64,000 nucleotides of DNA from Chitinophaga nivalis (GCF_025989125.1 NZ_JAPDNR010000001.1:4632301-4696300), one strand, 5' to 3'. Counted from the first letter of the stretch, positions 35,590 to 44,422 are shown. Made by a program: numbers and translations. Notes: generated by a model not told the origin, from the sequence alone.

Positions 35590-36276
35590 TTATTCTTCGG
35601 AGAGATAATATCCCATACCTGTTTTCGTGTGCAGGAGTTTCTGATCGAAATCTTTGTCAATTTTCTTACGGAGGAAATTCATGTATACTTCGATCACGTT
35701 GGTACCGGTATCAAAATCGATATCCCATACCTTTTCCGCGATGGTTAGTTTGGAGATGACTTTTCCTTTATGTAAGGCCAGAAATTCGAGCAGCTGATAT
35801 TCTTTGGCGGTGAGGGCTATTTTTTTGCCGCCCCGTGTGACCTCTTTTTTCTCGCGGTCTATTTCCAGGTCGGCAATACTGATTTTAAACTGAGTGCTTT
35901 GTGCGGCCACAGCGCCGGCACGTTTCAGGAATACCCGGATGCGGGCCAGCAGTTCCCGGAAGTCGAAAGGTTTTACCAGGTAATCATCTGCGCCCAGCTC
36001 GAAGGCCTGCATTTTATCTTCCATGCCGCCGAGGGCAGTGAGCATAATCACCGGTATACGGTTGTTTTTGTGGCGGATCACCTCACACAGTTCATAGCCG
36101 TTGCTGTGGGGGAGGTTCAGATCCAGTATAACGAGGTCGTAATGGTTGCTGGCTGCCAGGCTTTTTCCCATGCGGCCATCATAGGCTACATCCACTTCAA
36201 ATCCGTTTTCTTCCAACCCTTTTTTAACGGCATTGGCCACTTTTACTTCATCTTCTACAACCAGTATCTTTTGCAT
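35590..36276 (-). CDS. OmpR-family response regulator (CusR-like)
   Basis: 228 residues from ATG 36276 (MQKILVVEDE), the canonical receiver start; the longer open frame adds 25 residues of non-family sequence. The receiver domain is 1-120 with phospho-acceptor D52 (VILDLNLP) and Lys in LVKPFDF. A winged-helix trans_reg_C domain follows at about 130-225, ending GMGYYLSEE. It is the first gene of a minus-strand unit RR-kinase-TolC-adaptor-RND and is the likely activator of metal efflux. Confidence 0.93.
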   Translation of the reverse strand: MQKILVVEDEVKVANAVKKGLEENGFEVDVAYDGRMGKSLAASNHYDLVILDLNLPHSNGYELCEVIRHKNNRIPVIMLTALGGMEDKMQAFELGADDYLVKPFDFRELLARIRVFLKRAGAVAAQSTQFKISIADLEIDREKKEVTRGGKKIALTAKEYQLLEFLALHKGKVISKLTIAEKVWDIDFDTGTNVIEVYMNFLRKKIDKDFDQKLLHTKTGMGYYLSEE

Positions 36277-36308
36277 AACGAAGACAGGGGGTTTAATACT
36301 GAAATTAC

Positions 36309-36341
36309 GCATTACAGGTACAGGATGTGCACCTGTAATGC
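36309..36341. terminator. Hairpin between the ABC-F gene and the response regulator
   Basis: GCATTACAGGT (36309-36319) pairs with ACCTGTAATGC (36331-36341), an 11-bp perfect stem. It could end the ABC-F transcript (minus strand) or act as an operator for the regulator, whose start is only 33 bases away. Confidence 0.45.
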
Positions 36342-36372
36342 ATCCTTTCATACGGGTAGTTACATCCGCCCG

Positions 36373-38343
36373 TTAGCTGGTCAGGTTCGCTTCCAGCTGC
36401 ATTATTTTCTCGAACAATTGTTCATATTGCTGATTGGCTCTTTCCAGGTATTTGAGTACATCCTGGTACTCATTTTCTACCTGGGCAAACCTGTTTTTAT
36501 CATTGTAGATCTCCGGTGTTCCAAGACTGGCTTCCAGGTTGCTTTTCCGTTCTTTCAAACTGGCTACCTGTCCTTCTACCTGAGAGAACTGTTTTTGCTG
36601 TTTTTGCAGCTCGCGTTGTACATCTTTGTTGATAGCGCCTTTGGTGGCATTGGCAGCTGCTGATTGCGACTGACTTTCCTTTTTCGTTTCTGCGTTATTG
36701 TTAGACTGCGATAATTTGGTCGTAGCAGCAGCAGGGGCATTGGTCGCCATTCTCTTTTTCCACTCTTCCCATTCTGTGTAGGTACCTTTGAATTCCTTGA
36801 TTTCTCCGTCTACAATCTCCCAGATTTTGTTGGCGGTCTGGCTCACAAAATAACGGTCGTGCGATACGAGTACCAGGCTACCATCATATTTGTTCAGTGC
36901 ATCAATCAGCATCTGTACAGAGTTCATGTCCAGGTGGTTCGTCGGCTCATCGAGCATGAGGAAGTTGGCCTGGCTGATGATGGTTTTAGCCAGTGCCACC
37001 CTTGCTTTTTCGCCTCCGGAGAGTATCTTGATCTTCTTAAATACATCGTCGCCGGTGAAGAGGAAACAGCCCAGCAGTTGCCGGAGCTCCAGTTCGGTGC
37101 GGCCGCTGCCAAAGTTTTTCAGTTCATCCAGTATTTCGCAGTTAAGGTCCAGTGATTCCAGCTGGTGCTGTGCATAGAAGCTGGTTACCACGTTGTGACC
37201 GGGTACCCGTTCCCCTTCCATAGGTTCCATACCGAATATGATACGGAGGAGGGTGGATTTCCCTTTACCGTTGGCGCCTATCAGGGCTATTTTATCACCG
37301 CGGTTGATTTCCGCGCTGGTATTTTTTAAGATAGAAATAGGACCGAAGCTCTTGCTGATATTATTCAGGGTACATAAAATCTTACCGGGAGTTTTGTCCA
37401 CGGAGAAGTTGATCCTGATTTTAGAAGGGCCGTTGTCTACCTGTTCCACGCGGTCCAGTTTATCCAGTCGTTTGGCAATACTCTGCGCCTGGGCGGCTTT
37501 AGAGGCTTTTGCCTTAAAACGTTCAATGAAACGTTCCTGCTGGCGGATATAATCCTGCTGGTTATCGTAGGCACGCTGCTGCATTTCCCGGCGCAGTTCT
37601 TTTTCCACTTCGTAATCGGCGTAGCTACCAGCGTAGTGGTGCAGCTGCTGCTGATATACTTCCACAATTTTATTGACCATACGATCCAGGAAATAGCGGT
37701 CGTGAGAAACGATGATAACGGCGCCGTTATAACCAATCAGGTATCTTTCCAGCCATTCGATGGAGGGAAGATCCAGGTGGTTCGTGGGCTCATCGAGCAT
37801 GAGTACATCCGGTTGCTGTAAGATGAGGCGGGCCAGGAGTACACGCATACGCCATCCTCCGGAGAACTGGTTGTAAGGACGATCCAGGTCGGCAGTGGTA
37901 AAACCTAAGCCTTCGAGTACCTGGGCCGTTTTGTGCTTCATATTATAGCCGTCCAGTGCTTCAAATTCGTGCAGCTTGTCACTGAATTCGTGCAGCAGTT
38001 CGTCGGTCTGACTTTCTTCCAGCTCTTTGGTGATACGTTCAATATCTTTTTCCAGTTCCAATGCCTTGCCGAAGGCCATCATACCTACGGTGAGGATGGA
38101 TTCTTCGGTTTCAAAGCTGAGGAGGTCCTGGTTAAAGAAGCCGATAGTCAGGTTTTTGCTTTTATTAACACTTCCTTTGGAAATAGAATATTCTCCGTTG
38201 ATAATGCGCAGCAGGGTGGATTTACCGGTTCCGTTCAATCCGATAAGTCCTACACGGTCTCCTGGTTCAATATGCCAGGAAGAATCTTCCAGTATCACCC
38301 TGGAGCCAAACTCAAATGTAATGTCCTGTAATGCGATCAACAT
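36373..38343 (-). CDS. ABC-F family ATPase (ribosome-associated)
   Basis: 656 residues from ATG 38343 (MLIALQDITF). A -7 box on the minus strand (38380-38373) lies 30 bases upstream and rules out the longer frame to 38445. It has two ABC domains without membrane segments: Walker A GLNGTGKST and GANGKGKST, signatures FSGGW and LSGGEK, and Walker B followed by DEPTNHLD twice. The inter-domain linker (about 245-305) is charged and helical. A C-terminal coiled-coil (about 560-655) is present, as in Uup/YheS-type proteins. It should bind the ribosome E site and tune translation. Resistance ABC-F function is less likely but not excluded. Confidence 0.92.
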   Translation of the reverse strand: MLIALQDITFEFGSRVILEDSSWHIEPGDRVGLIGLNGTGKSTLLRIINGEYSISKGSVNKSKNLTIGFFNQDLLSFETEESILTVGMMAFGKALELEKDIERITKELEESQTDELLHEFSDKLHEFEALDGYNMKHKTAQVLEGLGFTTADLDRPYNQFSGGWRMRVLLARLILQQPDVLMLDEPTNHLDLPSIEWLERYLIGYNGAVIIVSHDRYFLDRMVNKIVEVYQQQLHHYAGSYADYEVEKELRREMQQRAYDNQQDYIRQQERFIERFKAKASKAAQAQSIAKRLDKLDRVEQVDNGPSKIRINFSVDKTPGKILCTLNNISKSFGPISILKNTSAEINRGDKIALIGANGKGKSTLLRIIFGMEPMEGERVPGHNVVTSFYAQHQLESLDLNCEILDELKNFGSGRTELELRQLLGCFLFTGDDVFKKIKILSGGEKARVALAKTIISQANFLMLDEPTNHLDMNSVQMLIDALNKYDGSLVLVSHDRYFVSQTANKIWEIVDGEIKEFKGTYTEWEEWKKRMATNAPAAATTKLSQSNNNAETKKESQSQSAAANATKGAINKDVQRELQKQQKQFSQVEGQVASLKERKSNLEASLGTPEIYNDKNRFAQVENEYQDVLKYLERANQQYEQLFEKIMQLEANLTS

Positions 38344-38372
38344 AAAATATAAAAAATTGGATAAAAAACGTG

Positions 38373-38380
38373 CAAAGTTA
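38373..38380 (-). promoter_or_regulatory. -7 element of the ABC-F gene
   Basis: The minus strand reads TAACTTTG, an exact TAnnTTTG, 30 bases before the ATG at 38343. Its position decides the start codon of the gene. Confidence 0.55.
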
Positions 38381-38497
38381 AGGATAAATGTCTGAATTCT
38401 AGCGAATATGATTAAAATGATTAACCTGAAATGTTGGAGCAGCAACAGGTGCCGGTTTTTCAGGCAATGATTACGGCAGTTTGGGTGGTGCGGCCTG

Positions 38498-38528
38498 TTG
38501 TGTTGTCACTGCATTTTAATTAGTTTTG
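38498..38528 (+). promoter_or_regulatory. Promoter of the DUF3347 lipoprotein gene
   Basis: TTG (38498-38500), a 20-base spacer and TAGTTTTG (38521-38528) fit the Bacteroidota -33/-7 promoter. The ATG at 38546 follows 17 bases later. Confidence 0.55.
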
Positions 38529-38545
38529 TTACAAAGAGAAATTAC

Positions 38546-39136
38546 ATGAGTTTTAAAGTATGCGTTCCCGTTGGCACCTTCTTACTGGCTGCCACGTTAC
38601 TGGCTTGTCAGCAGAATACCTCCAAACAGGAAGGGCAGGAGCAAACAGTGGCCGGCGAAGCCCTGCAGGCGCCTTACAACCCCGTTTTCTATGACTCCCT
38701 GCAAACGGCGATGCAATCTTATTATCAGCTGTCGGCAGCCCTGGTAAAGGCAGATACAGCCGCCGCCAATGTAGCGGCAGCGGGCCTGAAATTGCATGTA
38801 GATAGTTTGCCGGTATCATTGTTGCAAATGGATAGCACACATCTGGGAACGATCAGCAGCACCACCGGCAGTATCAGTGCCGAACTATTGGCTTTCCCGG
38901 CGGAAGCTACCCTGGAAGGCAAACGGGAGGCATTTCAGATGGTATCGGAAATGTTGTTTGACCTGGTACGGAACACCGGCCTGAAAGGGCAGACCATTTA
39001 TCACCAGTATTGCCCGATGGCTTTCGATAATAAAGGAGCTTACTGGCTGAGTGATAAGCCGGGTATTCTGAATCCTTATTTTGGAGATGAGATGCTGGAG
39101 TGCGGAGAAACGAAAGATACTTTGCGTTACAAGTAG
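38546..39136 (+). CDS. DUF3347 lipoprotein
   Basis: 196 residues from ATG 38546, just after a good promoter. A lipoprotein signal (FLLAATLLAC, Cys near 20) precedes a Gln/Glu-rich linker and a helical DUF3347 domain (about 45-190). The conserved end motifs are HQYCPMAF with GAYWLS, and MLECGE. DUF3347 occurs alone or fused to metal-efflux adaptors. The Cys/Met/His pattern suggests copper or other soft-metal binding in the periplasm. It is divergent from the ABC-F gene and 2 kb from the metal-efflux genes, so a shared metal response is plausible but inferred. Confidence 0.8.
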   Translation: MSFKVCVPVGTFLLAATLLACQQNTSKQEGQEQTVAGEALQAPYNPVFYDSLQTAMQSYYQLSAALVKADTAAANVAAAGLKLHVDSLPVSLLQMDSTHLGTISSTTGSISAELLAFPAEATLEGKREAFQMVSEMLFDLVRNTGLKGQTIYHQYCPMAFDNKGAYWLSDKPGILNPYFGDEMLECGETKDTLRYK

Positions 39137-39253
39137 GTAGTAGTGCGGGCGATCGGCGCAGCTGATGCAGTAGGAGCGGAGGGCAGCATGCCTGACGGTG
39201 TGGGGAAGGTAATTAGGTAAGGAGAAAACAGTGAAGGGGGTAATAGCGGGGTC

Positions 39254-39811
39254 TTATTTTCTCATCATGAAATTGATGATGGCCAATACGGAGCCGATGA
39301 TAGCGATGAATTGCACCAGGCTGGCAATACCGATACTGCTTTTAAGATCGGATTTCACCTGTTCGATTTTTACGTTGGTTTGTGCGCCGGCGTCTATCAG
39401 TTTTAGGTGCAGCTCATGAATGTCTTGTTTTAACTCAAATTTTGTGTCCACAATTTGGGTTTCCACATGCTGAATTTTGCTGCTGAGAGTAGTTTCTACA
39501 TGTTGGATCTTGGTTTCAACATGCTGAATCTCGCCTCTGAGTGTAGTGGCAACCTGTTGGATCTCACTTCTGAGGGTAGTTTCAACGTGTTGAATTTCAC
39601 CTCTGAGCGTAGTCTCTACCTGTTGGATCTCTTTGCGGAGCACACCTTCGGTTGTTTTGAGTGCTTCTTTGGTCGCTAATCCGGCAATGGCAGTTGCATA
39701 ATGCCTTTGGGAAGACTCCTCCAGTGCCACCACCAGCCCGGCAGCCTTTTCATCCGGCAAATGGAGGTCGTGCCGGAAAATGTCATAAAGTTTTAAATTG
39801 ACAGCAATCAT
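39254..39811 (-). CDS. Coiled-coil protein with hendecad repeats and a C-terminal membrane anchor
   Basis: A 185-residue protein. Residues about 55-125 are built of 11-residue units of the form RxEIQxVETTL, repeated about six times with one short unit. This hendecad pattern predicts a right-handed or straight coiled coil. A hydrophobic C-terminal helix (about 162-180: SLVQFIAIIGSVLAIINFMM) anchors it to the membrane, followed by RK. The N-terminus (about 1-50) is unlike the repeat and may be a small helical domain. It resembles DUF1640-type coiled-coil proteins in layout; function is unknown. Confidence 0.7.
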   Translation of the reverse strand: MIAVNLKLYDIFRHDLHLPDEKAAGLVVALEESSQRHYATAIAGLATKEALKTTEGVLRKEIQQVETTLRGEIQHVETTLRSEIQQVATTLRGEIQHVETKIQHVETTLSSKIQHVETQIVDTKFELKQDIHELHLKLIDAGAQTNVKIEQVKSDLKSSIGIASLVQFIAIIGSVLAIINFMMRK

Positions 39812-40011
39812 TTGTAAACTTTTTTTGTTACAAAGGTGAAAATAAACATTTTTTGGACAGCAACTTCATTGCCGTGTAAATAATTATTTTTAAAATCCTT
39901 ACTTTCAATGAAGTACTATAAAAAAGCTAACAAACTATTTCTTAACTTCGCAAACATTTTATAAAGGAAATATAGCCCATATGAAAAAGTATGGTGCTAA
40001 TAGCAAAACGT

Positions 40012-41952
40012 ATGATAAATATCACTTTTCCGGATGGCGCAGTTCGTCAGTATGAACCAGGAGTAACTGCATTGGACATTGCCAAATCCATCAGCGAAGG
40101 ATTGGCACGTAAAGTATTGGCAGCAAAAATTAATGGACAGGTAGTGGATGCTACCCGTCCGGTTATGACGGATAGCACGCTGCAACTGCTGACGTGGGTG
40201 GATACGGATGGTAAAGCCACCATGTGGCATTCCTCTGCACACTTAATGGCCGAAGCATTGGAAGCTTTGTATCCGGGTGTGAAGCTGGGATATGGACCCG
40301 CCATTGAAAACGGATTCTATTACGATATCGATCTGGGAGGCCGTACCATCACCGACGAAGACCTGAAAAAGGTAGAAGCCAAAATGGTGGAACTGTCTAA
40401 ACAGAACAGCACATATGTCCGTAAGGAGGTAAGCAAAGCTGATGCCCTGTCTTACTTTACGGAGAAAGGAGATGAATACAAGCTGGAAACCATTAATGAA
40501 CTGGCAGACGGCAGTATCAGCTTCTATACACAAGGCGCTTTTACAGATCTGTGCCGCGGCCCACACATTCCGCACACAGGTTTCATTAAAGCCATTAAAC
40601 TGACCAACATTGCCGGTGCTTACTGGCGTGGGAACGAAAAAAACAAGATGCTGACCCGCATCTATGGTATTACTTTCCCCAACCAGAAAGAGCTGGACGA
40701 ATACCTGGCACTCATCGAAGAGGCCAAAAAACGTGATCACCGCAAACTCGGAAAGGAACTGGAACTCTTTGCCTTCTCCGAAAAAGTGGGATTGGGCCTG
40801 CCTATGTGGCTGCCGAAAGGCGCTATGCTGCGTGAACGTTTACAACGTTTCCTGCAGGATGCACAGCTGGCCAGCGGTTATCTGCCGGTAGTGACGCCAC
40901 ATATCGGTAATAAAAACCTGTACATTACATCCGGACACTACGAAAAATATGGTAAAGACAGTTTTCAGCCTATCCACACACCGGAAGAAGGTGAGGAGTT
41001 TATGCTGAAGCCGATGAACTGTCCGCATCACTGCGAATTGTATAAGGCATCGCCTAAGTCATACAAGGACTTACCGGTGCGTTTCGCGGAATTCGGTACT
41101 GTGTACCGTTACGAACAACATGGTGAACTGCATGGCCTGACCCGTGTACGTGGGTTTACTCAGGATGATGCGCACCTGTTTTGCCGTCCGGATCAGGTAA
41201 AGGAAGAATTCTGTAAGGTAATTGATCTCGTGATGCACGTGTTCAAGAGCCTCGACTTCCAGGATTACGTAGCACAGATCTCCCTGCGCGATAAAGAAGA
41301 CCGTTCCAAGTACATCGGTTCAGAAGCGAACTGGGAGCTGGCAGAACAGGCGATCATTGAATCCGCTGCGGAAAAAGGACTGAAAACCGTGACTGAATAT
41401 GGCGAAGCGGCCTTCTATGGTCCTAAGCTGGATTTCATGGTGAAAGATGCCCTGGGCCGTAAATGGCAGCTGGGTACCATTCAGGTGGATTACAACCTGC
41501 CGGAACGTTTTGAACTGGAGTATATCGGGGCAGATAATGCCAAACACCGTCCTGTAATGATTCACCGGGCGCCGTTTGGTTCCCTGGAAAGATTTATTGC
41601 CGTATTGATCGAACATTGCGCCGGTAAATTCCCGCTTTGGCTGACACCTACCCAGGTGAAAGTGCTGCCTATCAGTGATAAGACACAGGAATATGCAGAA
41701 AAAGTAGCAGAAGTGCTGAAAAAAGCGGAAATTCGCGCAGAAATAGACGATAGAAGTGAGAAGATAGGTAAGAAGATCCGGGAAGCAGAACTGGCAAAGA
41801 TCCCGTATATGCTGGTATTAGGCGAGAAAGAAGCTGCAGATAACATCGTAGCTGTTCGCCGTCAATCAAAAGGTGATCTCGGAACAATGACGCTGGAACA
41901 GTTTACAGCGTTGGTAAATGAAGAAGTGACGAATAGAAAGCCCATTGAGTAA
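40012..41952 (+). CDS. thrS: Threonine-tRNA ligase
   Basis: 646 residues from ATG 40012 (MINITFPDG), which matches the usual start of the TGS domain; ATG 39991 would add seven residues. TGS lies at about 1-62, the editing domain at about 65-225 (WHSSAHLMAEAL carries the HxxxH metal motif), the class II catalytic core at about 240-535 and the anticodon-binding domain at about 540-646. Zinc and active-site residues lie in MNCPHHCELY; class II motif 2 is in RFAEFGTVYRYE. It charges tRNA-Thr. A box TAACTTCG (39953-39960) is a possible -7 element. It precedes infC by 169 bases. Confidence 0.96.
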   Translation: MINITFPDGAVRQYEPGVTALDIAKSISEGLARKVLAAKINGQVVDATRPVMTDSTLQLLTWVDTDGKATMWHSSAHLMAEALEALYPGVKLGYGPAIENGFYYDIDLGGRTITDEDLKKVEAKMVELSKQNSTYVRKEVSKADALSYFTEKGDEYKLETINELADGSISFYTQGAFTDLCRGPHIPHTGFIKAIKLTNIAGAYWRGNEKNKMLTRIYGITFPNQKELDEYLALIEEAKKRDHRKLGKELELFAFSEKVGLGLPMWLPKGAMLRERLQRFLQDAQLASGYLPVVTPHIGNKNLYITSGHYEKYGKDSFQPIHTPEEGEEFMLKPMNCPHHCELYKASPKSYKDLPVRFAEFGTVYRYEQHGELHGLTRVRGFTQDDAHLFCRPDQVKEEFCKVIDLVMHVFKSLDFQDYVAQISLRDKEDRSKYIGSEANWELAEQAIIESAAEKGLKTVTEYGEAAFYGPKLDFMVKDALGRKWQLGTIQVDYNLPERFELEYIGADNAKHRPVMIHRAPFGSLERFIAVLIEHCAGKFPLWLTPTQVKVLPISDKTQEYAEKVAEVLKKAEIRAEIDDRSEKIGKKIREAELAKIPYMLVLGEKEAADNIVAVRRQSKGDLGTMTLEQFTALVNEEVTNRKPIE

Positions 41953-42034
41953 CAAGTGTTAAATGTGGAAAAAAAGTATATAAAACAATGAACATTACTG
42001 AATTCAGGTATGTTAATTGCTTTAATTTTCCCCT

Positions 42035-42042
42035 TACTTTTG
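42035..42042 (+). promoter_or_regulatory. -7 element upstream of infC
   Basis: TACTTTTG matches TAnnTTTG, 80 bases before the infC ATG, so infC can be transcribed separately from thrS. Confidence 0.45.
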
Positions 42043-42057
42043 TATAAAGTTGTTTTT

Positions 42058-42093
42058 GGTCCATGGACGAAATGTGGACCATGGACTATGGAC
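42058..42093 (+). promoter_or_regulatory. Repeat-rich leader of infC
   Basis: GGTCCA (42058-42063) pairs with TGGACC (42075-42080). The octamer CCATGGAC occurs at 42061-42068 and 42079-42086, with a variant CTATGGAC at 42086-42093. The element sits in the untranslated leader and could be a binding site for a ribosomal protein or IF-3 itself, since infC genes are often autoregulated. This role is inferred. Confidence 0.35.
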
Positions 42094-42121
42094 AATTAAT
42101 TATTTAATTTTATTTTTCTTA

Positions 42122-42826
42122 ATGCAACAAAGACCCAGACCAAGTTTTGGCGGTAACAATCGGGGAAGAAACCCCAACTTCCGCAGGGAACAACAACAAG
42201 AACATCGCACCAACAGGATGATACGCGTTCCTGAGGTAAGACTTGTAGGCGAGAACATTGAGGTAGGTGTCTACAGAACTGAAGAAGCGTTGCGCTTGGC
42301 GGAAGAACAAGGTTTAGACCTGGTGGAAATTTCTCCAAATGCTGTTCCTCCCGTTTGCCGTATCATCGACTACAATAAATTCCTCTACGAGAAGAAGAAG
42401 AAGGAAAAGGAGATGAAGGCGAAGGCACATAAAAGCGAAGTGAAAGAAATTCGTTTTACGCCTAACACCGATGATCATGACTTCGATTTCAAGGCTAAAC
42501 ATGCGGAAAGCTTCCTGAAAGACGGTAACAAGGTTAAAACCTATGTACAGTTTAAAGGTCGCGCCATTATGTTTAAAGAGCGCGGTGAGCTGATTCTGCT
42601 GAAATTCGCAGAAAGACTGGCAGAAGTGGGTGGCCTGGAAAGCATGCCTACCATGGAAGGTAAACGTATGATTGCCATCTTCGCGCCTAAAGCAGCCAAG
42701 AAAAAAGAAAAAGAACCTAAGGAACCACGTGAACCTAAAGGTCCTAAAGAAGCGCCTAAAGAAGCACCTCAGGCTCCTACTACACCTCCTGCCGCTGAAA
42801 CCCAGCCGGAGAAAGGAAATGAGTAG
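42122..42826 (+). CDS. infC: Translation initiation factor IF-3
   Basis: 234 residues from ATG 42122. The N-domain covers about 30-105 (RVPEVRLVGENIEVGVY, GLDLVEISPNAVPPVCRIIDYNKFLYE), a Lys-rich linker about 95-110, and the C-domain about 110-185 (KEIRFTPNTDDHDF, VKTYVQFKGRAIMF). It binds the 30S subunit and controls initiator-tRNA selection. Two additions to the core family length are seen: a basic N-terminal extension of about 28 residues and a C-terminal Lys/Pro/Glu/Ala-rich tail of about 50 residues. The start is an ordinary ATG rather than the AUU used in many infC genes. A terminator follows directly, so rpmI and rplT are not in the unit. Confidence 0.95.
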   Translation: MQQRPRPSFGGNNRGRNPNFRREQQQEHRTNRMIRVPEVRLVGENIEVGVYRTEEALRLAEEQGLDLVEISPNAVPPVCRIIDYNKFLYEKKKKEKEMKAKAHKSEVKEIRFTPNTDDHDFDFKAKHAESFLKDGNKVKTYVQFKGRAIMFKERGELILLKFAERLAEVGGLESMPTMEGKRMIAIFAPKAAKKKEKEPKEPREPKGPKEAPKEAPQAPTTPPAAETQPEKGNE

Positions 42827-42852
42827 TCTTCCGCTTCATATCTGATTAAAAA

Positions 42853-42893
42853 AGCAGCACAGACGAGGTCTTGTACCAGTTGTGCTGCTTTCT
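42853..42893 (+). terminator. Terminator after infC
   Basis: AGCAGCACA (42853-42861) pairs with TGTGCTGCT (42881-42889), followed by TTCTTA. It ends the infC transcript 27 bases after the stop codon. Confidence 0.65.
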
Positions 42894-42946
42894 TAGTTAA
42901 AGTATGCCTGCAGTCTTTGTTCACCCAAACAAAGGCGTGTATCTTT

Positions 42947-43465
42947 CTATGCTTTAATCATCGCCATAACCTTCTTTGCGCGCGACCGGAAGCCCGCAGA
43001 AGGATTGTGTTCCAGCTGATCTGTAATCAGCAGCCGGATCTCGTTTTTTATTTCCGGATAGGTGGTGGCCAGATTGGCCAATACTGTCATGGAAAAGACT
43101 TTCACCGCTACGGCTTCCGCCGGATCTTCCAGAAAAATAAAACAGGTATTCATTACGGCGCCGTGCAGCGCTGCCGGCACCGGCAGGAATTGCAGTATCC
43201 GCAATACATTTCGTTTAACCGCTACCGGTATATCTTCTGCTTCCATTCTGGCTACCATCGCTGGCAGGTGAGGAAGTATCAAGGCCGGATATTTTTCTGC
43301 TACAAAAGAAGCAATCCAGGCCGCACGTTGTACCACCCTGTATTCATCATGCAGCAATAATTGAATGAGGGCATCCACCCGTTGGGGGTTATTGCCTATC
43401 CACGCAGCGATCTGTAAGGATTGCGCGCGGGAATGTTCTGTGAGTATGGCTGTCCGTAATTCCAT
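42947..43465 (-). CDS. HEAT-like helical repeat protein
   Basis: A 172-residue, all-helical protein with repeated pairs of amphipathic helices (for example about 35-60 DALIQLLLHDEYRVVQRAAW and about 85-110 VKRNVLRILQFLPV). This fits four or so HEAT-like units. No signal peptide or catalytic motif is seen. It starts 33 bases after the HD-domain gene on the same strand, so the two are likely co-transcribed. A scaffold role is the safest reading. Confidence 0.65.
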   Translation of the reverse strand: MELRTAILTEHSRAQSLQIAAWIGNNPQRVDALIQLLLHDEYRVVQRAAWIASFVAEKYPALILPHLPAMVARMEAEDIPVAVKRNVLRILQFLPVPAALHGAVMNTCFIFLEDPAEAVAVKVFSMTVLANLATTYPEIKNEIRLLITDQLEHNPSAGFRSRAKKVMAMIKA

Positions 43466-43498
43466 GGGGCAGCAATTTAAGCGGAAGCTGTGAAATTG

Positions 43499-44104
43499 TC
43501 AAATAGCTACAGCTTGTTCCGGGGGAAGGGTCATGTGTTGCAGCAGATACTGCCGGGTTCTTGCTTTCATACGGGTTACATCTTCCGGTAATACCGGTAC
43601 CTCCGTTATCTTACCCATATCATCCCATATCCGGATCTGAATATATTGCTGATAAAAGGGATCACTGCGGAATATCGCGGCTTCTTCCTCACTCATCGGG
43701 CCTCCCTGGTATTCCAGGGTTTGTTTGCTGGCCTCCGACAGGGTATCGTAGTAGGCACTGTCAATGGAGGTGAGGTAACGCTTGGCGGCAACATGGCTGG
43801 CTACCAGGCTGATTAACTTCTCAGGGAAGCCGCATTCGCGGAGGAAGGCGCCTCCCAGGTCGTCGTGGGCCTGCGTACCGTAAACGCCCATCTGGGTTTC
43901 TTCCTCAAAGAAATGGCCGATATCATGCAGGAAAGCTGCCAGAATCATTTCGTCACTGAATCCCGTATTTTCTGCGATCAGGGCACTTTGCATCATATGC
44001 ATCAGCATCGTCACATTTTCACCGTATTCCAGATGACCATGGGTAGCGTACAGGTTAAAAATCTTATCGGCAATGGCGGTCGCTTGTAATTCGTGTTGGT
44101 CCAT
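43499..44104 (-). CDS. HD-domain protein, PhnZ/TmpB-like diiron oxygenase family
   Basis: A 201-residue HD-domain protein. Metal ligands in order: H36 in MHMMQSA, H60-D61 in FLHDIGH, H64, then H in a later SHVAAKRYL segment. The C-terminal part (YQGGPMSEEEAAIF, then RIWDDMGK) recalls the PhnZ/TmpB group of mixed-valent diiron oxygenases that cleave organophosphonates. No phosphonate genes are nearby, so the substrate could be another small polar compound, or the protein could be an ordinary HD phosphohydrolase. It precedes the HEAT-like gene in a two-gene unit and is divergent from the CDF transporter. Confidence 0.7.
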   Translation of the reverse strand: MDQHELQATAIADKIFNLYATHGHLEYGENVTMLMHMMQSALIAENTGFSDEMILAAFLHDIGHFFEEETQMGVYGTQAHDDLGGAFLRECGFPEKLISLVASHVAAKRYLTSIDSAYYDTLSEASKQTLEYQGGPMSEEEAAIFRSDPFYQQYIQIRIWDDMGKITEVPVLPEDVTRMKARTRQYLLQHMTLPPEQAVAI

Positions 44105-44422
44105 TTTCGTGTATTGTTAGACGTTACTACTGCAGCGGAGGTATCATGATCACTCGTGAGATGGATGCTGTTGGCATTACCGCAGAAGCATGTATGAACC
44201 GTTGTCAGTATTTTGAGGGCATAGTTATGTATGCGGCTATTAATATCGGTAATTCGTCAGCAAAAGGTGTTACCGCAACATTAAGTTTTTGTTAGGTAAA
44301 AAGGGAGATCATATCCGGTAGGGAAGCACCTTGTTTTCAAGTGGGATTAACCGGCAGGAATCGCTGGCTGAAAATAATAATCCATTACCTTTGGGCTTTA
44401 CAACAATATCAAACATAAACGA
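44105..44422. other. Divergent intergenic region between the HD and CDF genes
   Basis: Holds the CDF promoter (44386-44393). A 49-codon ORF (44146-44295, plus strand) is open but has no ribosome site, no hydrophobic or family pattern and crosses the expected HD promoter, so it is not called as a gene. Confidence 0.4.
44386..44393 (+). promoter_or_regulatory. -7 element of the CDF transporter gene
   Basis: TACCTTTG is an exact TAnnTTTG match. Transcription should start near 44400, leaving a leader of about 23 bases before the TTG start at 44423, and no in-frame ATG lies between. It supports the TTG start. Confidence 0.55.

Noticed and set aside
44146..44295. 49-codon plus-strand ORF between the HD and CDF genes
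   Set aside because: No family pattern, no signal or membrane helix, and it overlaps the region where the HD-gene promoter should be.
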